Below, piece after piece: positions 26,127-35,976 of a DNA stretch of 64,000 nt (position 1 is its first letter; each line of letters opens with the position of its first letter). Source of the DNA: an uncultured Paracoccaceae bacterium (GTDB taxonomy: Bacteria; Pseudomonadota; Alphaproteobacteria; Rhodobacterales; Rhodobacteraceae); assembly GCA_937872465.1 (NCBI GenBank), contig CALMSR010000040.1:158451-222450 (forward strand). The letters are read 5' to 3'. The position numbers were made by a program, and so were the translations under genes. A model generated the notes under the pieces. That model did no database searches, was not told the DNA's origin, and saw only the letters and a program-made list of their open reading frames with translations.

Positions 26127-26957
26127 ATGCATCCTGGCCTCGCCACCCTCGCCGCCCTCGCCATCGCGGCCCTGATCGCCGCCGCCCCGGCCCGGAGCGA
26201 GCCCGGCCTGCCCGAGGGCCTGCGCGGCATCGACCTGATCGAGGGCTGGCGCCAGGCCGACGGCACCCATGTCGCGGCGCTGGAGGTGCGGCTCGCCCCG
26301 GGCTGGCACACCTATTGGCGGGTGCCCGGCGAGGCGGGGATCCCGCCGCGGCTCGACTGGTCGCGCTCGCGCAACCTCGCCGCGGTCCGCTACGAATGGC
26401 CCCGGCCGCGGGTCTTCGATTTCGCCGGTCTGCGCACGATCGGCTATGCCGACACGCTGGTCCTGCCGGTGATCCTGACCCCCGAGCGGCCGGGCGAGCC
26501 GATCGAGGTCGAGCTCGACCTCCTGCTCGGGGTCTGCGCCGACATCTGCGTGCCCGCCGAGGCGCGGCTCGGCGCGAACCTCGCCCCGGACGGCCCGGCC
26601 AGCGGCAGGGCCGCGATCGAGGCCGCGCGGGCCGATCGGCCGCGCAGCGCCACCGAGGCCGGGGTGACCTCGGTCACCTGCCGGCTGGTGCCGGGTCCGG
26701 CGGGAATGGATCTCGACACGACCGTGCGCTTCGCCGCCCCACCCGGCGCCGACCAGGTCGCGGTGCTCGAGCCCGGCGGCCCCGGGCTCAGAATCGGCCC
26801 GGCAGAGAGCCGCACCGAGGGCCGGTCGGTGCATGCGAAGGCCCGCATCAAGGGCCGCGGCGGCGCCGGCCCGGTGCTCGACCGGGGCGGCCTGCGCCTC
26901 ACCCTGCTCGACGGCAGCCGCGCCGTCGACATCCGCGGCTGCGCCGCGCCCGGCTGA
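26127..26957 (+). CDS. Periplasmic DsbD alpha-domain-like protein
   Basis: 276 residues with a signal peptide (about 1-24). It matches the N-terminal immunoglobulin-like domain of the thiol:disulfide interchange protein DsbD, but without the membrane and thioredoxin domains. The redox-like pair is Cys137 and Cys141 in LLGVCADICVPAEA, and LAPGWHTYWRVPGEAG is the conserved core. Stand-alone forms are common in Rhodobacterales, often near DsbD/CcdA or thioredoxin genes; none is visible here. It may shuttle electrons in the periplasm. It converges with the RND pump gene, 16 bases apart. Confidence 0.82.
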   Translation: MHPGLATLAALAIAALIAAAPARSEPGLPEGLRGIDLIEGWRQADGTHVAALEVRLAPGWHTYWRVPGEAGIPPRLDWSRSRNLAAVRYEWPRPRVFDFAGLRTIGYADTLVLPVILTPERPGEPIEVELDLLLGVCADICVPAEARLGANLAPDGPASGRAAIEAARADRPRSATEAGVTSVTCRLVPGPAGMDLDTTVRFAAPPGADQVAVLEPGGPGLRIGPAESRTEGRSVHAKARIKGRGGAGPVLDRGGLRLTLLDGSRAVDIRGCAAPG

Positions 26958-26973
26958 CCGGACGCAAACTGCC

Positions 26974-29900
26974 TCACGTCCCGCGCGCCGCGCCCGACCG
27001 GCGCAGCAGGATCGCCCCGGCCAGCGCGCCCGCGGCCAGCAGAACCGCCATCCCCGCCGCCAGGGCCGCCAGCGCCACCCAGCCCGGCGGCCAACCGGGC
27101 AGGAACGGCGCCAGCCGCGCCGCCGGGCCGGCCAGCGCCCCCTCCAGGAGCCAGGGGCCGAGCGTGACGCCGAGCCAGGCAAAGCCGGCGAGGCTCGCCA
27201 CCGCGACGATCGCGCTCAGCCCCGGCGCCGGCCCCCGGCGCCGCAGCCCCAGGCCCCGCCGCCAGGCGGTCAGCAGCCGCGCGATATCGCGCTGCACCAC
27301 CACCAGCGCCGGCACGAGGATCAGCACCAGCACCGCACCGATGCCCAGCCCGTAGACCAGCGTCACCACCGTCGGCTTGAGAAACAGCGCCTGGCTCGAG
27401 CGCTCGTACATCAGCGGCCCGAGGCCCAGCACCGTGGTCAGCGAGGTGAGCAGGATCGGCCGCAGCCGGTCGCCCGCCGCCGCGACCACCGCCGGCACCA
27501 GCGCCCGCCGCGCCCCGTGGCCGTCGATGGTGGCGATGAGCACGATGGCGTTGTTGATGATGATGCCGGTCATGCCGATCAGCCCCACCACCGTGAAGAG
27601 GCTCATGGCGAGGCCCCATTGCCAGTGGCCCCAGATCGTGCCGATCAGCCCGAAGGGGATGACCGCCATCACCACCAGCGGCCGCACCCAGCTCTCGAAG
27701 ACCCAGGCGAGCGTGAGATAGATCCCCGCGAGGCAGAGCAGGAAGCCCACCAGCGCCTCGCCGAGGAAGTCCCGCTCCTGCGCCGCCAGCCCGCCGAACT
27801 CGTAATCCACGCCGAAGCGCTCGGCGATGCCGGGCAGGATCGCCGTCTCGAGCTCCCGCGTCAGCTCCGCCGCCGCCGCCGGGTCGTCCTCCGAGACGTC
27901 GCCGGTCACGCTCACCCCCCGCCGGCCGTCCTCGCGCCCGAGCGCCGAGAAGCCCGGCCGGCTCTCCACGCTCACGATCTCGGAGAGCGGCACATGCGCC
28001 CCGTCCGCGGTGCGCAGCCGCGTCCGGCTGAGGAAATCCGCGGCGGTCTCGTCCTCGGGCAGGCCGACCCGCACCGTCGCCGTGCGGGTGCCCTCGGCGA
28101 ATTCGGCCGCCTCGATGCCTTCGAGCCGGGCGAAGAGCTCCGCCCCGACCGCCTCGATGGAGAAGCCCAGCCGCTTGCCGAGCGGCGTGAGGTCGAGCAC
28201 CAGCTCGGTCTTGTCGTAGGCGAGGCTGTCCTCGAGCCCGCTGACGATCGCCAGCGGCGCCAGCTCGGCCTTCAGCGCCTCGGCCGCGGCCTTGAGCACC
28301 CGCACGTCGGGCCCGAAGAACTTCACGTCGAGCGCGTCGCCGCCCGGCCCCTGCCCCCAGCTGCGGAAGCTGAGCGTCTCGAGCCTGGGCAGCCGCACCA
28401 CCTCCGCCTCCAGCGCCTGCACGAAGACCTGCCCCGAATAGGGCCGGAGATCGGGGTCGATCAGATCCACGTCGATGGCGCCGAGCTGGTCGGGATCCTT
28501 GGTCTCCTCGCCGGCGAGGCCGCGCCCGGAAGTGGCGCCGAGGACCGCGATCGCCGAGGCGACCGGCGCGCGCCCGTGCTCGGCGGCGAAGCGCGCGTCC
28601 ACCGCCGCGACCGCCCGCTCCAGCTCGCGCACCATGGCCTCGGTATCGGCGCGGCCGGCGCCGGGCAGCATCGCCACATTGGCGGTCACCGACCCCTGCT
28701 CGGGCGGCGAGAAGAATCGCCAGGTCACGTCGCCGCGGATGAACATCGCCGCCGATTGCGCCAGCAGGAGCAGCGCCGCCGCGATCACCGGATAGCGCAG
28801 CCGGATGATCCAGCGCACCCCCGGCTCGAAGACGCGCGTGCGGAACGCCTCCAGCCCGCGGTTGACGAGGCGGCTCGGCGCATCCGCCCAGGACCGCGGC
28901 CGCGCCGCCAGCGCGCGGGCCATGTGATGCGGCAGGACCAGGAAGCATTCGACGAGGCTCGCGCTCAGGACCGCGATCACCGTGAAGGGGATGTCGGAAA
29001 TCAGCGTGCCGAAGCGCCCGCCGATGAAGGCCAGGCCGAAGAAGGCGAGGATCGTGGTGATCGTCGCCGAGAAGACCGGCAGCGCCATGCGCCGCGCCGC
29101 GGTCTCGGCCGCCACCGCCGGCGCCTCGGCGCGGTGCCGCCGCCGCCAGTCGGCATGCTCCGCCACAACGATGGCATCGTCCACCACCAGGCCGAGGCAG
29201 AGGATCAGCCCGAAGATCGACATCATGTTGAGCGTCAGCCCCGCGGAGAACATCAGCCCGACCGCGGCACTCATCGCCACCGGGATGCCCGCCGCCACCC
29301 AGAAGGCGGTGCGCGCATTGAGGAAGAGGAAGAGCAGCCCCACCACCAGCGCCAGCCCGATCATCCCGTTCCGGAGCAGCAGGTCGAGCCGGTCGGTGAT
29401 GCCCTCGGCCCGGGTGCGCACCAGCTCGATCCTCACCCCCTCGGGCAGGCTCGCCTGCAGCGCCGCCGCGACCTCGCGGGTCTTGCGCTGCATGGCGATG
29501 GCGTCGCCCCGGTCGCTGCGGTCCACCCTTATCGAGATCGCCGGCGCGCCGTTCACGAAATAGGCCCGGCCGGCATCCGCGCCCTCCGCCGCCACCCGCG
29601 CCACGTCGCGGATGCGCAGCTCGGCGCCATCGGCGTCCGAACGGATCGCCAGCTCGCCGATCGCATCCGCCTCGCGCCGCTCGCTGCCGGCGCGCAGCCG
29701 CGTGCCGCTGCCCGCCACGTCGCCCGCCGGCGCGGCGGCGGCGCCGGCGGCGATCACGTCGGCGATCTCGCGCAGGGTGATGTCGTGGCGGATCAGCTGT
29801 GCCTCGGGCACCTCGACGCGGATCACCGGATCGGCCACGCCGCGGATCGTGGTCCGCGTGATGCCCTCCCGGTAGAGCCGGGCGACGAATTCGTCGGCGT

Positions 29901-30390
29901 AGCGCCCGAGGCTCGCCACCGGCACCGGCCCGTGGATGATCACGTCCGTCACCCGGTCGCGCCATTCCTCGCGGCGCACCTCCGGCCGTTCGGCGGTCTC
30001 GGGCAGGCCGGTCACCGCATCCGCCGCCGCCTCCACGTCCGCCATGGCGCGGCCCATGTCCCAGCCGGGCTCGAAGCCGAGGATGACCCGCGCCCGGCCC
30101 TCGTTGGCCACCGCCTCGGAGCTCTCCACCCCCTCCACCGCCAGCAGCGCCGGCTCGAGCAGCGCGACGATGCCGGCGTCGACGTCCTCCGAGCCCGCGC
30201 CGTCCCAGCGCACGGTGACGCGCAGCTCGTCGGCGACCACGTCGGGGAAGAACTGGCTGCGGATCTGGCTGCCCGCCGCGATGCCGCTCAGCAGCATCAG
30301 AACCATCAGCAGGTTCGAGGCGGTCGGATGCCGGGCGAAATAGGCGAAGAGCCCCTGCCCCGCCGCCCGGACGCGATCGCCGAGCGCCAT
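26974..30390 (-). CDS. RND efflux transporter, AcrB/HAE family permease
   Basis: 1138-residue inner-membrane pump with twelve helices and two large periplasmic loops. The proton-relay aspartates are present in GLVVDDAIVVAEH near residue 404. The other relay position, where AcrB has a lysine, reads IIINNAIVLIATI, so this belongs to a divergent branch of the family. The N-terminal FAYFARHPTASNLLMVLML is typical. It follows the adaptor gene by 4 bases. No outer-membrane channel gene is adjacent, so a shared TolC-like protein is expected. Substrate unknown. Confidence 0.92.
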   Translation of the reverse strand: MALGDRVRAAGQGLFAYFARHPTASNLLMVLMLLSGIAAGSQIRSQFFPDVVADELRVTVRWDGAGSEDVDAGIVALLEPALLAVEGVESSEAVANEGRARVILGFEPGWDMGRAMADVEAAADAVTGLPETAERPEVRREEWRDRVTDVIIHGPVPVASLGRYADEFVARLYREGITRTTIRGVADPVIRVEVPEAQLIRHDITLREIADVIAAGAAAAPAGDVAGSGTRLRAGSERREADAIGELAIRSDADGAELRIRDVARVAAEGADAGRAYFVNGAPAISIRVDRSDRGDAIAMQRKTREVAAALQASLPEGVRIELVRTRAEGITDRLDLLLRNGMIGLALVVGLLFLFLNARTAFWVAAGIPVAMSAAVGLMFSAGLTLNMMSIFGLILCLGLVVDDAIVVAEHADWRRRHRAEAPAVAAETAARRMALPVFSATITTILAFFGLAFIGGRFGTLISDIPFTVIAVLSASLVECFLVLPHHMARALAARPRSWADAPSRLVNRGLEAFRTRVFEPGVRWIIRLRYPVIAAALLLLAQSAAMFIRGDVTWRFFSPPEQGSVTANVAMLPGAGRADTEAMVRELERAVAAVDARFAAEHGRAPVASAIAVLGATSGRGLAGEETKDPDQLGAIDVDLIDPDLRPYSGQVFVQALEAEVVRLPRLETLSFRSWGQGPGGDALDVKFFGPDVRVLKAAAEALKAELAPLAIVSGLEDSLAYDKTELVLDLTPLGKRLGFSIEAVGAELFARLEGIEAAEFAEGTRTATVRVGLPEDETAADFLSRTRLRTADGAHVPLSEIVSVESRPGFSALGREDGRRGVSVTGDVSEDDPAAAAELTRELETAILPGIAERFGVDYEFGGLAAQERDFLGEALVGFLLCLAGIYLTLAWVFESWVRPLVVMAVIPFGLIGTIWGHWQWGLAMSLFTVVGLIGMTGIIINNAIVLIATIDGHGARRALVPAVVAAAGDRLRPILLTSLTTVLGLGPLMYERSSQALFLKPTVVTLVYGLGIGAVLVLILVPALVVVQRDIARLLTAWRRGLGLRRRGPAPGLSAIVAVASLAGFAWLGVTLGPWLLEGALAGPAARLAPFLPGWPPGWVALAALAAGMAVLLAAGALAGAILLRRSGAARGT

Positions 30391-30394
30391 GGGC

Positions 30395-31858
30395 TCAGCC
30401 CCCCGACCGGCGGGTTTCCAGCCGGTCGACCATGCTCTGGGGCACTTCCTCGGCCTCGAGTGCGGCGAGGATGCGCGCCTTGGCCTCCTGGGGCATGCGC
30501 CCGTTGGCCTCGACCGCGGCGATCAGCCCGGCCCGCCGCTCCGGCGTCAGCCGCACCATGGCCTCGGGCATGGCGCCCGCCGCCGCCTCCGGCCCCGCCG
30601 GGCGCACCAGCACTCCCGGCCCCAGCTGCGGCTGGCGCACGGTCACGTAGTCCCGCCCGAAGGGCACGTCGGCGACGATGGCCTCGCCCCCCTGGCGGCG
30701 CAGCACCCGCACCGCCACCTCCTCCAGCCGCCGGTCGGGGCCGAGGAGCAGGATGCGCCCCTCCGGGCTCACCGCGGCGGCCGGCAGCACCGCGACCTCT
30801 TCGAGATCCGGCTCGGCCACGAGGACGGTCAGGAAATCCCCCGGCCGCAGCAGCCCCGGCGGGCCCTCGTCGAGCCGGGCATAGATCAGCCGCCCGGTCT
30901 GGCCGGCGCCGACCGAGGCCCCGGCCCGGTCGATGCGGCCCGGCACGCTGAGCTCGATGCCCTCGACCTCGAGGCTCGCGCTCACCGCAAGGGGGAGGAG
31001 CTCGCCCGAGGCATCCGCCAGCCGCGCGAATTCGGCCTTCGACACCCGGAACGCCACTTCGAGCGCCGCCGGATCGAGCAGGAGCCCGAGCTGCTCGTTG
31101 ACGCTGACGAGCCGCCCGGGAACCGCCGAGACATCCGCCACCAGCCCGTCGAAGGGCGCCCGCTCCACGGTATTGGCCAGATCCCGCGCCGCCTCGTCGC
31201 GGGCGATGCCGGCGCGGGTGGTGGCGATGCCCGCGCGTTCGATGCGCGACTCGGCCTGGGCCTCGGCCAGCCGCCGCCCGGTCGCCGCCTGCTCGGCATT
31301 GGCCAGGGCCAGCTCCGCCGCCTCCAGATCCGCCGCCGTGTTCACGCCCCGGTTGCGCAGATCCTGCGCCCGCGCCAGGGCCTGGGCCCGGAGGTCGCGC
31401 TGGCGGTCCGCCGCCGCCGCCTCCTGCCGCGCCAGGTCGAGCCCGACGCCCGCCTCGGCCTCCTCGGCCCGCGCCGCGGCCAGGTCGCTCTCGGCCAGCG
31501 CCAGCGCGGTCTCGGCGGCGGCCGGATCGATGCGGTAGAGCACCTCGCCCGCCGCCACCCGCCCGCCGTCGCGGAAACCCGGCGCGATCTCCATCAGCGT
31601 GCCGGCGGTCGCCGCGCGCAGCTCGAGCTGCCGCGCGCTCTGCAGATCGCCATAGGCGGTCAGCACCGGCGCCACGGTTCGCGGCTCCAGCCGTGCCACG
31701 CTCACCGCGAAGACCCGTTCCTCGGCGGCCCGACCGCCGGTCGCCTCCGCCTCGCGCAGCGCCAATGCCTGCCGGATGCTGCCGACCGCGAGGCCCAGGA
31801 GGCCCAGCGTCAGCACCAGGAGCGTCAGGCCCGCCAGGCTTCGCATCAGGAACCGCAT
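30395..31858 (-). CDS. RND efflux periplasmic adaptor (HlyD/MFP family)
   Basis: 487 residues. An N-terminal helix (about 8-28) anchors it in the inner membrane. A lipoyl half-motif, a long coiled-coil hairpin (roughly residues 115-230, rich in Ala, Glu and Arg) and the second lipoyl half (ANTVERAPFDGLVADVSAVP) follow, then beta-barrel domains. It links the RND pump encoded 4 bases downstream to an outer-membrane channel. The C-terminal 60 residues (LTPERRAGLIAAVEANGRMP) form a helical extension longer than in MexA/AcrA. Confidence 0.9.
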   Translation of the reverse strand: MRFLMRSLAGLTLLVLTLGLLGLAVGSIRQALALREAEATGGRAAEERVFAVSVARLEPRTVAPVLTAYGDLQSARQLELRAATAGTLMEIAPGFRDGGRVAAGEVLYRIDPAAAETALALAESDLAAARAEEAEAGVGLDLARQEAAAADRQRDLRAQALARAQDLRNRGVNTAADLEAAELALANAEQAATGRRLAEAQAESRIERAGIATTRAGIARDEAARDLANTVERAPFDGLVADVSAVPGRLVSVNEQLGLLLDPAALEVAFRVSKAEFARLADASGELLPLAVSASLEVEGIELSVPGRIDRAGASVGAGQTGRLIYARLDEGPPGLLRPGDFLTVLVAEPDLEEVAVLPAAAVSPEGRILLLGPDRRLEEVAVRVLRRQGGEAIVADVPFGRDYVTVRQPQLGPGVLVRPAGPEAAAGAMPEAMVRLTPERRAGLIAAVEANGRMPQEAKARILAALEAEEVPQSMVDRLETRRSGG

Positions 31859-31979
31859 GCGTCACGCACTCCGGCCCGGCCGCGCCGCCGGGCATTCCGT
31901 TCCTGAATATAGGGCCTTGCGGGCGGGAGCGCAGGCATTTTCTCGCGAGCGGTAAAGTGGGGCCGTCAGCGCCCTTGCG

Positions 31980-32288
31980 TCAGCATTCCGGCTCGGTGGT
32001 GAAGCGCAGCGGATAGCCGGCCCGCGCGCCCATCGCCGTCGCCTGGCCCGCCTTGGTCTCGGCGACCTCCCGGGTGAAGACCGCCACCACGCAGCAGCCG
32101 CGGCGATGCGCGGTCAGCATCACGCCCCGCGCCCGCTCCGGCCCCATGCGGAAGACCGCCCCGAGCACGGTGACGACGAAGTCGCGCGGCGTGAAGTCGT
32201 CGTTGACGAGCAGGACCCGGTGCAGCGCCGGCCGCGCCGGCACGCTCCGCGTCGCCGTCTTCGGCAGAAGGACCACCTTCTCGCTCAT
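31980..32288 (-). CDS. clpS: ATP-dependent Clp protease adaptor ClpS
   Basis: 102-residue adaptor that delivers N-degron proteins to ClpAP. The core LHRVLLVNDDFTPRDFVVTV is intact, as are VMLTAHRRGCCVVAVFTREV and AETKAGQA; the Asn-Asp pair and His of the N-degron pocket are present. The start at 32288 gives MSEKVVLLPKTATRSV. It is divergent from the GNAT gene. clpA is not in the window. Confidence 0.94.
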   Translation of the reverse strand: MSEKVVLLPKTATRSVPARPALHRVLLVNDDFTPRDFVVTVLGAVFRMGPERARGVMLTAHRRGCCVVAVFTREVAETKAGQATAMGARAGYPLRFTTEPEC

Positions 32289-32429
32289 GGCCGCCGAGTC
32301 GCGCCTCCGCCCGCATGTCCCGATGCCCCGAGCATCGCATATCCCGCGCCGCCGGTCCATCGCGGCGACGGCGTCGCGCTTGCGCGAAAGCCCCGGAGAG
32401 CGGAGAATGCCGCATTCGGAGCGGGGTCC

Positions 32430-32924
32430 ATGGCGATCGAACTGCACTGGTCGACGGCGGCGGACAGCGAGGCGCTCGCGGTGCTGCACCGCGACGCCTG
32501 GCGCTATGCCTATGCCGGCATCATCCCCGGCGTCGCGCTCGAGCGCATGGTCGCGCGCCGCGGCCCCGGATGGTGGGGCGCGATGCATCGCGCCGGCGGC
32601 CGGGCGCTGTTGCTCGCCCTCGACGGCACCGCCGCCGGCTACGCCACGCTCGGCGCCGGCCGCTTCGCCGGCCGCCGCTCCGGCGAGATCCACGAGCTCT
32701 ACCTGCGCCCCGAATATCATGGCGCCGGCCTCGGCCGCCGGCTCTTCACCGAATCCCGGACCCGCCTCCGCGACGGCGGACTCGTGCAGCTCCTTGTCTG
32801 GTCGCTCGCCGACAACGCCGCCGGCTGCCGCTTCTACCGCGCCATGGGCGGCGAGGCCCGCGCCCGGGGCCATACCTGCATCGGCGGCCGCGAGCTCCAG
32901 AAGATCGCCTTCGTCTGGGACTGA
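32430..32924 (+). CDS. GNAT-family N-acetyltransferase
   Basis: 164 residues. Acetyl-CoA binding motif A is IHELYLRPEYHGAGLGRRLF, with the Q/RxxGxG/A pattern as HGAGLG; the N-terminal LAVLHRDAWRYAYAGII resembles the GNAT branch with the AWR(D)TYxGI motif. The final ARGHTCIGGRELQKIAFVW fits the family's last strands. The acceptor substrate is unknown. The start is the ATG at 32430 behind GGAGCGGGGTCC. Confidence 0.9.
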   Translation: MAIELHWSTAADSEALAVLHRDAWRYAYAGIIPGVALERMVARRGPGWWGAMHRAGGRALLLALDGTAAGYATLGAGRFAGRRSGEIHELYLRPEYHGAGLGRRLFTESRTRLRDGGLVQLLVWSLADNAAGCRFYRAMGGEARARGHTCIGGRELQKIAFVWD

Positions 32925-33020
32925 CGCCGCCACGGCACGGCCCGGCGACGGAAGCCCCGCGCCGCACCGTTCAACCCGTGAATGGCTCGGAACGCGACCC
33001 AACCCGATGAGGCTTCTCCC

Positions 33021-33479
33021 ATGACCACAACCCGGCTCCTCGGCCTCGGCCTCGGCCTCGGCCTCTGGCTCCTGCTCGCCCTGCCCGCCGCCGCCCAGCA
33101 GGGCAGGCCCGGCGGCCATTTCATCGACAACTGGGATCTCGACGGCGACGGCGCCGTGTCCGAAGCCGAGATCGAGAGCAAGCGCGACGCGCTCTTCACC
33201 ATGTTCGACATGGACGGGAACGGCCTGCTCGACAGCGCGGAATGGACGCTCTTCGAGGAGACGCGGAAGGAGGACATGGCCGCGAACCTCAGGGGCGAGC
33301 CCCGCGGCGCGATGCTCGGCCTCGAACAGGGCTTCGCGCATGACCTCAACGACGTCGACGGCGACGGCGCGGTCTCGCGCGCCGAATTCGCCGACCGCGC
33401 GCCGGACGCCTTCACCCGCATGGACATCGACGGCGACGGCGTCGTGACCTCCGCCGACTTCGGCCCCGGGAAGGGCTGA
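33021..33479 (+). CDS. Exported EF-hand calcium-binding protein
   Basis: 152 residues with a signal peptide ending near Ala25 (LPAAAQQ). Four EF-hand loops are visible: residues 39-50 (DLDGDGAVSEAE), 63-74 (DMDGNGLLDSAE), 111-122 (DVDGDGAVSRAE) and 135-146 (DIDGDGVVTSAD). All have the Asp/Asn-rich x, y, z positions of calcium loops. The signal peptide is encoded by four perfect CTCGGC repeats (33039-33062), giving alternating Leu-Gly. It is probably a periplasmic calcium sensor or buffer. It converges with the aldo/keto reductase gene. Confidence 0.88.
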   Translation: MTTTRLLGLGLGLGLWLLLALPAAAQQGRPGGHFIDNWDLDGDGAVSEAEIESKRDALFTMFDMDGNGLLDSAEWTLFEETRKEDMAANLRGEPRGAMLGLEQGFAHDLNDVDGDGAVSRAEFADRAPDAFTRMDIDGDGVVTSADFGPGKG

Positions 33480-33582
33480 AACCCGTCTCCTGCCCGCGGC
33501 CGGCGTCACTGCCGCCGCCCGCGAGACGACCTCCCTTCCGGGCCCCGACGCCCTCCCCCCGCGGCTGGCTCGGGGCGCGCGG

Positions 33583-34551
33583 TCAGCCGGGGGTATAGAC
33601 CCGCGTCGCCTCGGGATCGTCGGTGGCGAAGGGCAGCGCCATCAGCTCGGCCCAGACCTCCTCGCCGATCGGCCAGCCCGCCCAGGCGAGCGTCTCCGCC
33701 ACCCGCTCGGGCCGGCTCACGCCGCAGATCGTCGCGGCGATGCGCGGATCGCGCATGGAGAATTGCAGCGCCGCCGCCCCCGGCGGCACGCCGTGCCGCG
33801 CGCAGACCGCCTCGACCGCGCGCACCGGCGCCAGCATCGCCTCGGTCGCCTCCTGATAGACGTAGCGCGGATGCGCCGCCGCGCCCTTGGCGAGCGCGCC
33901 GCTGGCATAGGGCGCGGCGTTCAGCACCGAGATGCCCCGCTCCGTCGCCAGATCCAGCATCGGCCCGGCGTTGCGGTTGACCAGCGTGAAGCGGTTGTGG
34001 GTGATCAGCACGTCGAGGTCCCAGTCGCGCAGGATCGGCATCATCACGTCGATGCGCCCGGCGGCGAGGCCCACCGCATCCGCCAGGCCCTCCTCCTTGA
34101 TGCGGAGGAGCTCCGCCAGCGCCCCGCCCCTGCCGGTGACCTCGCCGAGGTCGCTCACGTATTCCGGGTCGTGCAGATGCAGGATCTGCACGCGCTCCAG
34201 CCCCAGCGCTTCGAGGCTCTCCTCGAACGACCGCCGCGCGCGGGCCGCGTCGAAGCGCCGCGTCTCCATGTCGCGGTCGAGCTTGGTGGAGAGGATCCGT
34301 CCCGCCGGCCAGCCGCCCAGCTCGCGCACCACCATGCCGATGCGCGCCTCGCTGCGCCCCATGGCGTAATTGCGCGAGGTGTCGAGGAACCCGTCCGGCA
34401 AGCCGAGGATCGCCCGCACCGTGTCGAGCGCCCGCACCTCGCCCACGTCGTAGCCGTAGGTATCGGGCATCCCCCCGAGCCCCGAGGTGCCGAAGCAGAG
34501 CGGCGGCACCCGCAACCCCGTCGCCCCGATCGCCCGCAGTGCATCCGCCAT
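33583..34551 (-). CDS. Aldo/keto reductase
   Basis: 322-residue AKR-fold oxidoreductase of the D-threo-aldose/L-fucose dehydrogenase-like branch. The catalytic tetrad region is visible as FLDTSRNYAMGRSEARIG (Asp, Tyr), STKLD (Lys) and LHLHDPE (His). The N-terminal CFGTSGLGGMPDTYGYDVGE is typical of this branch. It could oxidise aldoses or reduce aldehydes with NAD(P). Start at the ATG complementary to 34549-34551. It follows moaB on the same strand with about 100 bases between them. Confidence 0.88.
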   Translation of the reverse strand: MADALRAIGATGLRVPPLCFGTSGLGGMPDTYGYDVGEVRALDTVRAILGLPDGFLDTSRNYAMGRSEARIGMVVRELGGWPAGRILSTKLDRDMETRRFDAARARRSFEESLEALGLERVQILHLHDPEYVSDLGEVTGRGGALAELLRIKEEGLADAVGLAAGRIDVMMPILRDWDLDVLITHNRFTLVNRNAGPMLDLATERGISVLNAAPYASGALAKGAAAHPRYVYQEATEAMLAPVRAVEAVCARHGVPPGAAALQFSMRDPRIAATICGVSRPERVAETLAWAGWPIGEEVWAELMALPFATDDPEATRVYTPG

Positions 34552-34654
34552 GGCCGGCCCCCCTCTTCCCGTCCTCCCACCAACCGTAGCGCAGCCCCGG
34601 CGTCGTCCCAAACGCGAGGCGCCCGGGCCCCGGCTCCGCGCATCGCCGATCCGC

Positions 34655-35197
34655 TCACTTCCGCCGGCGGTGCTCCTCCAGCCGCGGCATGATCTCCACG
34701 AAGTTGCAGGGCCGGTGCCGATAGTCGAGCTGCGCCGCCAGGATCCCGTCCCAGGCATCCCGGCAGGCGCCGGGCGATCCCGGCAGCGCGAAGAGATAGG
34801 TGCCGCCGGCGACCCCGGCGCAGGCGCGGCTCTGGATCGCCGACGTGCCGATCTTCTCGTAAGACAGCATGGCAAAGACTGTCGAGAAGGCATTGATCGC
34901 CTTCTCGTACAGCTCCTCATGCGCCTCCACCGTCACGTCCCGCCCGGTCAGCCCGGTGCCCCCGGTCGAGATCACCGCGTCGACCTCCGGATCCGCGATC
35001 CAGGCCCTGAGCCGCGCCTGGATCGCGGCCTTCTCGTCGCGCACCAGCGCCCGGCCGGCCAGACGATGCCCGGCCGCGGTCAGCCGCGAGACCAGGAGAT
35101 CGCCCGAGCGGTCCTCCTCGGGCGCGCGGCTGTCCGACACGGTCAGCACCGCGATGCGAACCGGAATGAAGTCAAGGCCCTGGTCGATCCCCGTCAT
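34655..35197 (-). CDS. moaB: Molybdenum cofactor biosynthesis protein MoaB
   Basis: 180-residue MoaB/MogA-fold protein. The MPT-binding motif [18 protein letters not shown] and the [19 protein letters not shown] and [15 protein letters not shown] segments are diagnostic. It adenylylates or binds molybdopterin before molybdenum insertion. The start overlaps the uracil-DNA glycosylase stop by 4 bases, so they are coupled; this gene pair recurs in Rhodobacterales. Confidence 0.92.
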   Translation of the reverse strand: MTGIDQGLDFIPVRIAVLTVSDSRAPEEDRSGDLLVSRLTAAGHRLAGRALVRDEKAAIQARLRAWIADPEVDAVISTGGTGLTGRDVTVEAHEELYEKAINAFSTVFAMLSYEKIGTSAIQSRACAGVAGGTYLFALPGSPGACRDAWDGILAAQLDYRHRPCNFVEIMPRLEEHRRRK

Positions 35198-35976
35198 GCT
35201 CCGTCCAGCCGCTTGCGCACCGCCAGCAGATCCGCCCAGGCCGCCCGCTTCAGCTCCGGATTGCGCAGGAGTGCGGCGGGGTGGAACATCGGCATCACCG
35301 GAACGCCCCGCCATTCCGCCCAATGCCCGCGCAGCCGGGTGATGCCGGTGGTCGTCCCGAGCAGGGTCCGCGCCGCGGAATTTCCGACGGCCACGAGGAG
35401 GTCCGGAGCGACGAGCGCGATGTGGCGGTGGAGGAACGGCAGCATCATCGCCACCTCGTCCGCCGCCGGATCGCGGTTCTGCGGCGGCCGCCAGGGCAGC
35501 ACATTGGTGACATAGACCGCCGCCTCCGGCGCCTCGGCCCTGCGCGACAGGCCGATCGCCGCCAGCATCCGGTCGAGCAGCTGCCCCGACCGCCCCACGA
35601 AGGGCAGCCCGGCGCGATCCTCGTCCCGCCCCGGCGCCTCGCCCACGACCATCACCCGCGCCGCCGGATTTCCGTCGGAGAACACCAGGTTGCGCGCGCC
35701 CTTCTTCAGCGCGCAGCCCTCGAATGCCGCCATCGCCGCCCGGAGTGCGGCGAGCTCGCCGCAGCCCGCCGCCAGCGCCTCGGTCGTCAATTCCGCCGGA
35801 GCTTGCGGCGCGGCCGCCGCCACCGCCGCCTGCCGCACGGGCGGCGGTGGCCTGGCCGCGGCCTCGAAGCGCGACACCGGCGTCTCGCCGATCGCCTCGT
35901 CGGCACCGAGCTCCACCTGCCAGGCGAGGGCGGCGCGCAGCACGGCGGCATCGGTCGAGAGGTCGGGCACGCGCAT
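35194..35976 (-). CDS. Uracil-DNA glycosylase, family 4-like, iron-sulfur cysteines mostly lost
   Basis: 260-residue protein with an N-terminal low-complexity region (residues 40-62) and a family 4/5-like UDG domain. The active-site motifs GEAPGRDED (112-120) and [11 protein letters not shown] are intact, as is [15 protein letters not shown]. Of the four cysteines that bind the Fe-S cluster in family 4, only Cys88 remains; the other three positions read Phe85, Trp162 and Met178. So it probably lacks the cluster. It would still remove uracil or related lesions from DNA. The 3' end is coupled to moaB. Confidence 0.82.
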   Translation of the reverse strand: MRVPDLSTDAAVLRAALAWQVELGADEAIGETPVSRFEAAARPPPPVRQAAVAAAAPQAPAELTTEALAAGCGELAALRAAMAAFEGCALKKGARNLVFSDGNPAARVMVVGEAPGRDEDRAGLPFVGRSGQLLDRMLAAIGLSRRAEAPEAAVYVTNVLPWRPPQNRDPAADEVAMMLPFLHRHIALVAPDLLVAVGNSAARTLLGTTTGITRLRGHWAEWRGVPVMPMFHPAALLRNPELKRAAWADLLAVRKRLDGA

